A DNA stretch of 64,000 nucleotides. Origin: Trichinella spiralis. Lineage: Eukaryota; Nematoda; Enoplea; Trichinellida; Trichinellidae. The notes below the pieces were generated by a model that was not told the DNA's origin, did not search any database, and saw only the letters and a list, made by a program, of their open reading frames with translations. Of the stretch, positions 47,878-60,691 are shown piece by piece; positions within the stretch are counted from its first letter, which is position 1; the number at the start of each line of letters is the position of its first letter. The position numbers and the translations under genes are program-made. The stretch spans positions 7,177,238-7,241,237 of the forward strand of contig CM012954.1 in assembly GCA_000181795.3 (NCBI GenBank), in the 5' to 3' direction.

Positions 47878-48919
47878 AATGTTTCTATGGAAAAAAATAG
47901 AATTTTATTATCAAAGAAGAAACTGAAAATTCGAAATAAACAACAGTAATAGTTTGTCATTGATTGTTAAAATAGTTTTTCATTGTAAAAGTGAAAATAT
48001 TAATTAACTACTGATCTGTACCGTTTAAATGGGCAGGCAGCCTTTTCTCCGTATCAGAAACAGTGCTTCAAGTGAAATTAATCACCATTAGTGCATGGTA
48101 CTATTCAATGAGTTGGATATTGATTTCATTAATGAAATTTGCGTTTTATCATAAATTTTAATATGCTTATAGTTCACGGCAATAAAAATTTTTTTTTTCT
48201 TAATCTATTTGTGAAATTATCCAACAGTTTGCATTTTGCCAGTTGAGAAAGTAATATTTTGACGATTTTTACATTGCTGACGATGAAAAATTGTGGTTGG
48301 CAAAATAAATAGTAAGTCCATTTGGTGAAAATAAAATCGAAAATGCCGAAATTTTTGTTTCTTAACTTTTTGACGTCTTGTCAGCTTGATTGACGCACGT
48401 CAGACTGTGTCTCGATCGCTTGACCCGTTTTGACATTCTGTAAGCATGCTAAAATGACATGATTTATATTATGCGATGCAAATTTTGGCTTGTTCTTCGA
48501 CATGCTTTCCATTGCTTCACTTTTGGCGTAGTCTTGAATTTTAACTTTACAGCAGCAGTTATTTGTTTGTTTTTGGAGTTTTATTATTGCATTTTATTTT
48601 GCATAACTTTTGTTCATTGCAATTGTAAACTTTCAAATGAGATGCTAATTGCTTCAAGTATGGTGTATATTAATGTATGGTTGCTTGCTTGGACAATATT
48701 TATTCGAATTTATTACTTTAATGAATTCATCGATTCATAATATGAAAGAAGGTATTTTTTTGTTCTGGTAATTGTGAAGAAATGTGCAGTATAATTTTTT
48801 TTCTTTTCAACATTGTCGTATAATTATGTAATTGTTTATTTGAAATAGGCTCGGAGAGGCATAAAAATTGCGTAACTCCTCACGGATAATGTTATTGTAG
48901 AAAGCGTTGAAGCATTTCT

Positions 48920-48942
48920 ATTTAAAATGCATGTAGTAAGAT
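48920..48942. repeat. 23-nt dispersed near-repeat, copy 1
   Basis: An ATTTAAAATGCATGTA core followed by gtaagat. It matches 22 of 23 bases with the copy at 52058-52080. Confidence 0.5.
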
Positions 48943-51900
48943 CAAGTAGATTCCCTTGGGACTCTCAGAGCTGTCTCTCAAAAAATGTGCAGTGGATAAG
49001 AAAAAGTCAAAGATGACTAGCTTTTGAAAGGTTTATTTAATTAAATTGACCTAAAATAAATGGACACAGAGCATTTCATGACTGTTTGACTCTGGCAAAT
49101 TTTATTGATAATGCAAAAAAAGCCTGATTAGGCTAGATTTTGAATTAATTATAATTTTTAATTGAAAATTTTCCACATTGAAGAAAATAAAGAAATCCGT
49201 CAAGCTATATATATATATCTATGCCAAAAGCGTTTTGATCAAGCAAGAAATAATTGAAATTCACTGGAGATGTTTTCGTATAGTTTAATTATGGCTACAA
49301 TTTTCACAGCGCTTTTATTGAATTGCATTTTGAATGCACAGTTCATATGTGCAGGTCTATGGGGAAGTTAATTTAAACGTTTGCTTTCTTTGGATGCAGC
49401 ATTTCATTTAGCTGATGCAAAACGCTCAGGTCGAATCCCTTGATAATATATACTTACTATTTCTGCAAGTGAGCAACTCTTCAGCAAACTACCACTGACT
49501 CTGTGCACAATGAAGTACTACAAATAGGTTAATTTTTTTTCTGAGGAAAATCAAAAAAAAGTTGAGGAAAAAAAAGATTTATTGATCCCATTTCTAGTGT
49601 TCATGTGTAATACAATCGATTTCTCATCAAAAATGCGATAAACATAAATTTAAAAACTACAACAAAAAACCTAACAGTGGGAAAGAACAAAATAAGCTTT
49701 GTATAATCATCTGAAGATTGGGAGCAAATAAATTATTTTTTGGCGACATGTAATGACAGAAAAAAACCTAGCAACTAATGTAAATATGAAAAATAATAAT
49801 CTTAGAGTATTTTCAAATACAGATTATGACAACCACTGATATGGATAATATGTGTGTATATATTTATAAGTGTAAAGTAAAAGATAAAAGGGAAGCTTTT
49901 TGCCTAGAAATGAGATTATTTTCACCAGCATCATCTTAGCACAAATGTTGTGTGAATGGAACAGTGAGTGTAAATGAAATTTCCTGTTTTTCTACATTTT
50001 CTTTTCCCATGCTGAAATTCGATTATTGTTAGCATAATTATTTTTCATCTACAATCAAGTGAAATATCTTGAAACAAATAAATGTCGGTTTGACAGAATT
50101 TTTTGTTTCATTTTTTTGCTTTTAATCATATTTCCATTTTGGAAACTGTTTCAAAATTGTAGAAGCGTCAGTTTAGGGAATGTTAAATAAGTAATCAGCG
50201 AACCGATGCTTCTTCAACTATATAGGATCAATTTGTAATAATGTTTTCAATAATGTTGAACAAACATTAATCATGCAAAAATTATTATTATTTTTAACTT
50301 CAATTATCATAACAATGATAATCAACGATTTTCTTTGCATATTTTTTTCTGAGGTTCTTTTTTTTCACACAAAGAATATTCCGTTTGTTCTTCAACAGCA
50401 AAGTGATGATGCACAACTATTTTGCTTGGAAGTGTCAAAAAATTCAGCGTAAAAATTTTTTAAATATCGAATGGATTGTTTGTTCAATTTTCTAGCAAAA
50501 CTCCAACAAAACTTTACACTTCTACTGCACACTTTTCTAAATATTCTTTGTTCATCATCGTTTACGTTCCATTAGACGCGAAAAATTGCATTAATCATTT
50601 TCCACTTGCGCGGAAGAAATACCCTTTTTATTGCCAGTAGTTGTTTCTTCATCATCAAGCTTTAATACTACTATTACTTTGTTTTCCAATATGAGAAACA
50701 TACTTTTTACTGGAACAGTTGACTCTGTTGCAGATATGTAATAATTAAATATATAATTTATAATATTATGCATTAAACATTATTATTGATGTTCTCATGC
50801 TTGACAGCATTTTTGCCAATTTCAAACATTGTTATTAACATGTAAGCAATATTTAACCAAATGGTATTTTTGAAGCAAGGTTGCAAAAAAGGAACATGTA
50901 ATGAATGAATAATAAAATATTTCATTTCTATTTTTATTATTATTTTCATCATCTTCAAAAGTTGGAAAAATTTTATTTATAACATTCCAAATTCATGATA
51001 GCGGTGGTGGTAAGCGTAATAAAAATATACTTTAGTATTCTTTAGTGTAATACTACATACACTGTGGTGTATATATGGATGTATGTACATGTTAAAATGA
51101 TTTCGCTTATTGCAGTTCCAATATTGGTAGTGTTCATTAGTGTTAAGAGCATTCTTTTCTTTGCATGCGAGAGGTGGAAAATTAAAATAACTAAATGATT
51201 GGTGATAACAAAGTGCATTTCCTCTATGATTACTTAATTATGACTTCAGTTTTATTGTATTCGTCTTCCTCTGCAAATCAAGTATGGTGCTTCACGTTAT
51301 ATATTTAATGAAATGGCTAAATGAACGATCACGATTTCCCTCTGTTGATAACCTTAATAAAATGGAAAGTTGTTTAGATAATGAAGTGATTATACTAATC
51401 ATGAAAAAGCTGAATGCTAAATAAGGATTGTTGAAAAATCTACATTTCAAGCATTTCATCGCATCTTGAGGAAGTAATTACTTAACAAGCGAAAGTCACG
51501 ATGTTCTTTAAATTTCCATTTGAAATTTTCATATAAACAAAGCGAGATTCTGTTTTTCATTAAAATGGGGAAGGGCACTTTTAATTGTGACAGCATGGCA
51601 GTTTGTCTTTGATTTTATTGATTAGAATTATTAAAAAAAACATTTTTAATTCAAAATAATCCTTGTCTAGAAACATTTATGAAAATGCATGACCTCTTTT
51701 CTTTTCTATTTTATGATGAATGTTTCCTTCACTTTTCTTGCATTTACATTTCAAATAATATATAACATTAAAATAAGTGTATGAAAATTTTCAATACATT
51801 TATTATGCAATTTCCATTCATACTATATGTATTGTTATTTTTGAATTTTCATGAATTTTTAGTAGATCTGTTTTTCAAATAATTATCATATCTTTTTCAC

Positions 51901-52057
51901 AAAATGAAATATCGGTGTTCACAAGCATGAAAGCAGTGTGAAACGGTAATAAATTTAATTAAGAACGCGGAACATTTTCAGTCGAGATAACAGCAGAATT
52001 TACTTGCAAATGATTTCATCTTATCTGTGTTTAGCTGCAAAGCTGAAACAAACGTTC

Positions 52058-52080
52058 ATTTAAAATGCATGTACTAAGAT
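52058..52080. repeat. 23-nt dispersed near-repeat, copy 2
   Basis: The second copy of the 23-nt unit, differing at one base (C for G). Confidence 0.5.
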
Positions 52081-52969
52081 AAATGGTGATTTCTTTTATC
52101 ATGTGAACAGTAGTATTTATTTATATAATGTAAAGATTTGTTTCACGAAAAGCATCTTGTAGTGTGCATTGTTTGTTTAATAGCTTTTTCATGGCAAGCA
52201 GTTGCATTGGAGATTATTTTCATTATTTTAAAGAAATTTATCAGGTGCGTATGCTTTTACTTCGAGCTAAAATTTCCAATTTTCATCATAATTTCACGCC
52301 TAATTTGCTGCCATCGCTGGACGACAAATAAACCTGAGGAAACAAATGCAGCATATCTAACTCAACACCCGAAATAGACTGAATCTTTTAGAACATTGTT
52401 TTTATAACAAGATTATGAAACTGGAAAGCTTTTGCAGTGGTTCAGTTAAGCATTTTCAAACATGGTTTGGTTTGGTTCAAAAAAATTTAGTTGAGGATGT
52501 GTTGCAATTACAGGGGGTTGATAGATGATGTATTTCAAATGCTTTTACGGTGGCAGTTTTGTAAGTGAAAATTTGAAATTCACCATGGTGACTGAGGTCT
52601 ACTATTCTGGGGCCAAAGCGAATTGATCCAATATTATTAATATTATTATTATTATGGCTATTACCTGAGAGCTCAGAAGGCGACGATGAAGGCGCCCCAC
52701 AGTGGCTGATTTTCCAAAATTGATTCAATTTGATCGACCAATTTCGAATACTACGGATAACAAGGTCTGGTTAGTACAGAGGTATTATAAATGCAACATC
52801 TGGTTTGACCAGTGGTCAGCAACGTTAATTTATTGATAAGCAAGTGGTTATTAGTGTGCAATCGTTTGCACACCAATTGACAGCGCATCCAAGCTTGAAG
52901 CTTAGCTTTTACTCAACGACGATATAGCAACTTTACAAAATGATGAATCTTGTTTTACGATGGACTCAT

Positions 52970-53130
52970 TTCCATTTCCATATTGGCGGCGCCACCTTCG
53001 GTTGCAGGTGCTGCCCAGCAACGACCACCGACCAGCTGGTCGTCAATTATTGGTCCTTGCAGCCTCCGCCTGCTCTCCTCGTTTCGTCTGCCTCTCCTTA
53101 GCGTCTCTCTTTCTAGCAATGCAAGAGAGT
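52970..53130. promoter_or_regulatory. GC-rich island, probable promoter or 5' exon of the stomatin-like gene
   Basis: A sharply GC-richer stretch about 350 nt upstream of the ATG at 53455. It contains a CAGGTG E-box near 53006 and a perfect 14-bp palindrome with a CAGCTG core at 53029-53042. No frame here aligns with stomatin, so an untranslated first exon or promoter is likelier. Confidence 0.4.
53029..53042. promoter_or_regulatory. 14-bp palindrome with E-box core
   Basis: CGACCAGCTGGTCG equals its own reverse complement and centres on CAGCTG, a class of bHLH binding site. Confidence 0.4.
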
Positions 53131-53152
53131 ACTGCTCTAGTTTAATGCCTAA

Positions 53153-53175
53153 TAATATATATATATATATATATT
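53153..53175. repeat. TA microsatellite
   Basis: About eleven TA units between the GC-rich island and the stomatin-like gene. Confidence 0.8.
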
Positions 53176-53454
53176 GAAAGCTTGCGTGTTTTATTCTTCA
53201 GAATTGTCATCTTTAAAATTCTCTCTTACAGGCAACTTAAACTCTTTCTTTCATTCCGGTCATCTTGTTTAGGTTTGACTGATGGTGTCCAATTTGCGTT
53301 GCTTCGAAAGCCAATCTCAATCTATATCAGTGATGCATTGAAACACAACTGTTTGGAAAAACAGAGCAAGTCACCTATCAGGCGGCGATAACAAGGCCAT
53401 AAAGAATAGCTGTTGTTCAAACTGGATCCTCACAGTCCAACCGTATCCAGAGCA

Positions 53455-56400
53455 ATGGATAGCTTTCGCCGGTTCAGTTCCGTTGGTAGCCGTTTTGAAC
53501 GTCAGCGTAAGCTGCGTTCTCAGTCGTTGGCTAGCTTCAAGCTTTCGTATTACATGCCCGAAGATCGTAAGTGTTCGAACTTTTATTATATACTTCATTG
53601 CACAGAACGCGTAGTCCATCTGGCCAATAATTAATAAGCCGATTTAATCAAAATGCCGCTCTTTTCACATCCTGTTCAGTTAATAGCATTCAAGCATTCA
53701 ATACTAAACGTCGCTGAATCAATACAAGCAATCCGTTCAATGAAATGGACCACATCGTTGAGCCCTCTAATTTAATATGCAACTCTTCTTTAACCTTGTT
53801 CAAATATATGGCAGTACTTTGCATGCGCTTGTAAATTTCAATAGCATTTGCATTAACGTTATTGTAATGTGCATTTTGACCAACAGAATTCAAATATTCT
53901 AAAACTAGCAAATGACACTCATGACATTCTTGAATAGCTGGCATTATTGCAGAAATAGATACATAGATAGACGGATGCCAATCAAAATTGTTTATCATTC
54001 AATTTGCCTAATTTTCATTTTCTTCTACAGCATTATTATTATTTGTAAGATTAAAATAGCAATGCAAAACAAAACAGGAACACTCATCTGACTAGGCAGA
54101 AAGCTAGCTGCACAGATGTTTTATTTTTGTTATATGCAAGTTATTTGAACGTATTACTTGTGAAAATTAATAAAGTGAGAATAATTTCTGTAAATTAAAA
54201 ATTCATAAATGAACGTCGTCTATTCAGTGGTCAGAAAATGTAGTCGCTTTAGTGTTTGACCAATTGAACATGATTAATGAGCAAAGGATAAAGCCAATCA
54301 GACCCAAATCACCGAGGTGCTAGATTTATTACAACTTTTTCTGGTCAGGAGGCAGTTATTGATTAAAGGCGCTTTTAAAAATTTCTTCATTCAATCGGGT
54401 AAAATGCTACCAACTGTCCTCTGATTCCATGATAGGCTACTCGAAACGGGCATCCTGATCGTCAGAAATCGATTCCAACCCGATTCCCAAAACCGTTGCG
54501 AGCATACTTGTTGGAATTATTTCTTTTGACAACACGAGCGCAATCATAAAAGCAGTTACGTTCAAAATGTTTGTAATTTAATTTATTTTGTACGTTTTTT
54601 GCCCAAAGTTTAACAAATTGGCCGATAAGTAAGTCTAGATATTAATAATAGATGAAAGAGCCCTGCAGGTTTTAGAAGTTTTTAATCAGTGGTTGCGTTA
54701 AAGCTGAGGAGTGTTCTTGAGCAGATTTTGTTAAGCTGCTTGATTTATTTGAGCATTATTATTAGAAAATCAGGTTGTAGTAAAGCTGCACTTGTCCTCA
54801 GTTGGCCAGAGAGATGTAGAAATGAAAATCATTCGATTTGTTATGCACATTCAAAGGAGAAATTTTAATTCCAGCTTCCGTTAGTGATAACAATTTTACC
54901 AGTTGAAATCATGATTATTACTCTGGCTATTTCATCACGAACAAAATTCAGCGGCATTGCTTTCTTCCACAATTACAATGTATCGATTCAAAATTGTTAC
55001 ACTTATGTAATTTAACTTATTTCACATTTTCTGATTTTACACCATTTGTCACAACTTTATGTAATACTTTTTTAATTTAGTATGTTCTACAGTTGCGCAT
55101 TCATTTTACACTGTAGGACATTTTAATAAATGTATTTCTTTTATTGAAAAACGAACAACAGATATCAAGTTTAATGTTTCGCTTTTAAAGGAATGTCTTC
55201 TTGTAAAATCAATTTTGCATATAAAACAGAGCCAAAGGGGGGGAAGGAGAACAAATTGTTCACGTTTTTCAAAATGAACCCGATCCGTTGTTAGACTTAA
55301 TTGCATTGTTTGTCTTGTATATTTGCTGAAGCTTTATCACAAGTTGGAATTGGTATGTGTTTTTTTGGGGCACTACATTCGATGATGATTTATCGCTTTG
55401 GTGTGATAACGAACTTTCTAACAAGAAGTCAAAATTTCTAATTTGCCAGTGAAAATGCCAGCTGTTAACATAATTATTGAATGCTGATTGCCTTAAGTGA
55501 ACAACGAAAATTGCGCAAAGGGAAAGTCAAGTACAGCAGCACAATCATGCAAAATGTTATCACTTATTCTGTTGTTCGTCAGAAAAAAAAAATTATTAAC
55601 TTATTTTCTATGATAATTTGATATTGTTTTTGCTGTTTCAGTTGAAAATGGATCGGACGGTTTTGGGTTTTGTGATTGGATGCTGACAGGCTTGGCGTGG
55701 TTCATTGTTATCGTCACATTTCCACTGTCGTTCATATTTTGCATCAAGGTAAAAATTTTGCTTTGACTATTTATATAATATGTGACAGGTGATATGCGCG
55801 AATGCAAAGCATGTAAATATAGCGGTCGGCTTCCATTTTCACTGCTCGTCCGCAAAGCCAGGTGTAACAGCTAGGTATTGAAATGCAATGAAATGAGCAA
55901 TCATAAATACTAAGCTTACATCGTCGTGTAGAGAGAACAGAATGAATGATTCACGAACGTTTGCGAACTCTTGTCATAGACGCGGCTGCTTTGCGACAGC
56001 TAAGCGAAATGCAATTGCACCACCAATTGTTCTATTAAATAAAGAGCGAGGGAGTGTGAGATCAAGCTTTTTGATGATCATTTGATGAAAGTTGTCTACA
56101 GATTATGAAATTTTCTCATGCAAATTCTTTCTTTCTTCATTCATTCAGCTGATTTTCAAACACTTTTTATTTGTCAATAATGCACTGGTTTGTTTGAAAG
56201 CAAGTAGTGACAAAAATTGTAACATATAATGGAGGACTTGATGTGCTAGTGATCAGAAAAGCTAATTATTTCCGGATGACATACTCTGTTTAGTGAACCA
56301 GTGAATTTCTGATCAGCGTATGCTTCGATTTTTTTTATCCTTAATTATTTAACGTGTGAAAGTGGATTGACAAAATGCACCTTATATGCAGAAGCTGTTT

Positions 56401-58089
56401 TTATTTAATTTTATTACACCTGCTGCTGGCAATTTTAATTTTATAAATTGTATCTAATTCTGAGAAACTGTGCAGTGACTCTTGTATTCTTATTCAAAAA
56501 TAATTATAGCTATAATGGAAAATAAATAAACGATGCTTGTTAGAATGCACCAGCAGAATTGATTTCATTCATTATTCGATGGAGTTTGTCGAAATATGAC
56601 TTGAACAAATTAATCAGAGTGTAGTTATATAAATTTAGAGAACAGCAGGTGCTTTGTAATATTGAATGAATTCGAATCACTTTTCAATCTCTTTGTTTAA
56701 ATTGCTTAAATATATTAATTCATGGGCTAAGAAAAAAAAACAAAAAGCAGGAAGTATTTATAATTTTAAACACAGATGAAATAATTAGAAACAGCTAATC
56801 TCGAAATGAAATATGCAAGTGTAATTAATATATGTTCGTTGGAAATTTAATTTGGCGTGAAAATATTATGTTTAACATTATCTACGTGTACTTTAGATGA
56901 CGATATCAACAATGGAGATTTTCTAGCTTGCAGAAATGTTAATTATTTCACTTAATTTTTAAAATGTGTTTATCAGTTGTGTAATGAAGATGAAATTTAT
57001 TGCAGCATGAATAATATGAGCTTCAGTCGAACAATGAATGAGAATGCATTACATAAATTTAACAAATAGCTTATTACATTTTTCTCGCTTTGGTATGTTG
57101 TTTTTGCAGTTGATCAATGAATTACTATTCGAAGAATTTCAAACTTTTATTTTCAAATTATTTGCTTGAAATCCGCATTTTCATCATGTATTTTATTTTT
57201 TTTTCAATGTTCCAACTTGATTTATTTCTTGCAGTAGCATTCTTTATATAGTGATAAATTGTTTTATGTAAGGTATGATTGCAAAGAAGGTGCATAATTC
57301 GAGCAGACAGATGGAGTAGCTTAAAAAATGGAGTAAGGGATTTTTTCAAATATTTATTTACCTTTGTTGGTCAAATGAAATCTAAATTGTAAGCATTTGA
57401 AAAGTAATTTTGCTTGGGTATTTTTTCAGATATCATGCTTTATCTATATCTATATCTATATATATCATGAATGTTTATTATCATAGATATCAGTAATAGA
57501 GTTTCATAATTTTTATCGTTCAATTGCCATGCAAAATGGTAAATTTGAATGGATTAAATAAAACTAAACGGCTGAATTTCATTTCATCGATTGAAGAGTA
57601 CCAGTTGTTAGCTTCCATCAATGCAATGATTTCAATAGCTGGATTAAATGAATCAACGACCGGAAATTTATATTTAAAATAAAAATGCAAAGTTTTTCAA
57701 AAACCTAAATGTTTTTTAAAGCTTCTTTTTAATAAATAATTTCTTCTACTTTAAAGCAAATCACTTGCTGATGAAAATCACAAGCTAATTTAGATTATTT
57801 GCGTCAACATTGTTGTTGCTATTTGAAAACAAACAGCTAAAGCCTTTTGGAAGAAGGGCGGGAATCGATCAAGTTTTGTTGATTGTAAATTATACACTAT
57901 TAATATGTTTCAGCATTGGGCCGTTTTGAAATGAAAAATCATTCTTCACTGATAAATAAATGTTCTATCTTTTAACTGAATGCAAAGGGAAGAACTATTT
58001 ATTCTTCTATGTTGTTTAGCTAGCTGTTTGATCGATTGTCATTTTCAACAATTTCTCAGTAATGATAATGATGATAAACAACAGCAGTG

Positions 58090-58120
<31 letters not shown>

Positions 58121-60108
58121 TAACAACGACAATACTAATAACTATAGTATAATTTATGCTATGGAAGAATTAATTGCACGCTTAGCTGAATCAACGCAAA
58201 TTTGTATGTCAAAGGTTTGTTTTTATGCAGATTTATATGTTACACAGGGTGAAATTATTTTTGGATTTTTTAATTTCTTTACCGTATTTTATCTATGAAA
58301 TTAAATATCTTTCAGGTAGTACAAGAGTACGAACGTGCAGTCATTTTCCGATTGGGTCGATTAATTATCGGTGGTGCCAGGGGACCGGGAATATTTTTCG
58401 TTCTGCCATGCATTGAAACGTATACAAAGGTCGACTTGAGAACTGTATCTTTCGATGTTCCACCCCAAGAGGTTTTGCACTCAACGAACATTTGGTTAAT
58501 TCAACAGATCTGGTTTGTTAATAATATTAACTACATTTAGATTCTCACTAAAGATTCGGTGACCATCAGCGTGGATGCGGTTGTTTATTACAGAATTTAC
58601 AACGCTACCGTATCTGTGGCTAATGTGGAAAATGCTCACCACGCCACTCGACTGCTTGCTCAAACAGCTTTGAGAAACATGCTAGGCATGAAAAGTTTAT
58701 CAGAAATTCTAAGTGATCGGGAAGCAATCGCTTCTTGCATGAGAGTAAGTATTAATTTAACATTGCAAATATTCGAAAAGCACAGACTGCGTATATTCAT
58801 TTATGTAATATATTTTTCAAACGAGTTATGAATAAATAAGGTAAAATATAGTCAAATATATCATTTATTTGAATGAGAAAGCATAAGCAGTTGTTTGCGC
58901 ATAAGCAAAAGCAACTTGTTTGTATTTAATTTTTCCCTTTCTACGGCACTATGTTCTCACGCTACTTGTTTACGCTACTATTATTATTATTATTATGTTT
59001 TTTGTTCTCAGATTTCAATTGCATAAAAAATTTTTACCAGTTCAGTATTTACAGTTGTGTAGAATGATTATTAAATGGAATTTAATTCCATTGAATAATT
59101 GAAACATTTTAATTTGAGAATAATTTTTATACAAGGCAAAATGTAATTGAAAATGAAGACTTTTTCTTCATGTGCAAGCAAGCTTTGTTTGTCTGATTTC
59201 ATCTATCAAAAGAATCTTGACAAGCATCTTTTTGTTCCTTTTCTGTGTTCCAAACGTTTGTCCCCTGAAGACGTTGCTAGTCTAGCGTTGATCAGATTTT
59301 AAATTGAATCCTCTTCAAAAAGCTGGTAAATTTCTTTATAAGTGAAAAATATACATTTTAGAATCTTCTTGATGACGCCACTGGACGTTGGGGTATTATT
59401 GTCGAAAGAGTAGAAATGTAAGTAGAAATGATTTTAATTTTAACAACGCTGAAGGCCGCCATTCTGTCGGCCACGTGCAACTGAAAGGATGGCTTTGTTC
59501 CGTTTATTATTGATTAATAATGATTTTCCAACGGTAACGACTTGTGAAGTTGTTGAGGTCGGTTGTTTCATGACTCACGTCGTGCAGCCTTGAAATGGAA
59601 AAGACGATCAATTTGAGCCGTATAATTTTTATACTCTTTCATCATTTGCAGCAATTTGCTTTATTATTTCTGTTATTAATTTTGGTTTTATAATTTTTAT
59701 ATTCATTCAGCATATATTAATTTAGTTTTTTTTTAAAATTCGTTCATCGTTTTTCCCTCTTTTTTTTACCTCTCAGAAAAGACGTCCGCTTGCCTGTACA
59801 GTTGCAACGCGTTATGGCTACTGAAGCCGAAGCAGCGAGAGAAGCTCGAGCCAAGGTTCTCTCTATTCAGTTGTGTGTAAATTTGTATGAATAAGTAATT
59901 TGCATATTTTCAGCTGATAGCCGCTCAAGGTGAACAAGAAGCGAGCAAAGCTTTGAAAGCCGCTTCGGAAATCATCGCCGCTTCACCTGCAGCACTTCAA
60001 CTGCGCTATCTGCAAACGTTATCGAACATTTCGACTGAAAAGAATTCGACCATCATTTTCCCCCTTCCGATGGACTTCCGCTTTCTGTCCTTCGGGCAAC
60101 AAGTCTAG
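53455..60108 (+). CDS. Stomatin/MEC-2-like band-7 (SPFH) membrane protein
   Basis: Integral monotopic protein that forms oligomers, binds cholesterol and tunes ion channels such as DEG/ENaC mechanosensors. Seven exons join in frame: 53455-53566, 55642-55748, 58316-58471, 58541-58744, 59362-59417, 59777-59855 and 59914-60108, giving 302 residues. A short basic N terminus ([15 protein letters not shown]) precedes the membrane hairpin ([25 protein letters not shown]), which keeps the conserved hairpin proline. The band-7 domain has [58 protein letters not shown] and [22 protein letters not shown]. The tail [19 protein letters not shown] is typical of stomatin/MEC-2/UNC-1. The first ATG in frame is used; upstream leader or alternative N-terminal exons are likely. 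Introns 1 and 2 are 2.1 and 2.6 kb. Confidence 0.93.
55749..58315 (+). other. Second intron of the stomatin-like gene
   Basis: 2.6 kb, AT-rich, with a TATC/TATA run near 57445 and a long AAT microsatellite at 58093-58118. I see no nested gene. Confidence 0.6.
58093..58118. repeat. AAT microsatellite
   Basis: About nine tandem AAT units followed by imperfect AAC units. The polyasparagine frame that it yields is not a gene. Confidence 0.85.
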
Positions 60109-60456
60109 CAACCGCACCAGAAACGTGGAACAGCAGCAGAGGCTCAGAGAAAAGTAAACAATTCAACCTTTCTCCATATATTTATCAATTAATAATTATT
60201 CATGAACTTTGAATGAAACAACAGTATTGCCTCTGTTCATCCGTCAACAGCAGCGGCAGTCGACCAACACGCCTTCTTCACACCATTGATGAATTTATGT
60301 GTTTGTTTGCTTGTTTTTTTTCTCTCTTTCCTATTATTCTGAAGTATCGAAATATGGGAAAGAACAACCAAACCACACATACAAAATTTTATCATCCAAA
60401 CCTGTCATTCACTTCATCAAACCTACACCAACATACCGACGTTCTATAATATGGTA

Positions 60457-60462
60457 AATAAA
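60457..60462 (+). terminator. Poly(A) signal of the stomatin-like gene
   Basis: AATAAA about 350 nt past the stop codon. Confidence 0.4.
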
Positions 60463-60654
60463 TTGAAATGCACTTTTTTTGATATTTTTTTTATTCTGCA
60501 CTTGTCATTCATTTTTCAAATATTATTAACTTAAAAAAATATTTCAGCACTGTTTTCAGTTTAAATTAACATACTTCAAAATCATTCTGCCTAGTATTAT
60601 TATTATTATAAATAAGCCAACAGCATTGACAACAGTATCTTTTATCTAACACAT

Positions 60655-60660
60655 TTTATT
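60655..60660 (-). terminator. Poly(A) signal of ValRS
   Basis: TTTATT on the plus strand, giving AATAAA on the minus strand about 30 nt past the ValRS stop. Confidence 0.5.
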
Positions 60661-60691
60661 ACTTTTTCCATAATGTGTAAATACGAATTTC

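Larger units (their letters stand above)
47878..53454. other. 5.6 kb gene-poor spacer upstream of the stomatin-like gene
   Basis: AT-rich with scattered short frames. Three spots stand out: a GC-richer patch at 48365-48440 with several TGACG half-sites; a 23-nt near-repeat (48920 and 52058); and a GC-rich island at 52970-53130 just before the stomatin-like gene. I see no conserved coding exon. Confidence 0.5.
60109..60691. other. Convergent spacer, stomatin-like / ValRS
   Basis: 583 nt that hold both 3' untranslated regions; no gene is visible. Confidence 0.6.

Noticed and set aside
48459-48740. 93-codon hydrophobic plus-strand frame
   Set aside because: AT-rich codons favour Phe, Ile and Tyr, so hydrophobic frames arise by chance; there is no splice or homology support.
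49425-49445. GGTCGAATCCC, resembling a tRNA B box
   Set aside because: The B box needs GGTTCGAATCC. There is no A box or foldable acceptor stem around it.
58062-58298. Asparagine-rich frame before the third stomatin exon
   Set aside because: It is produced by the AAT microsatellite in intron 2.
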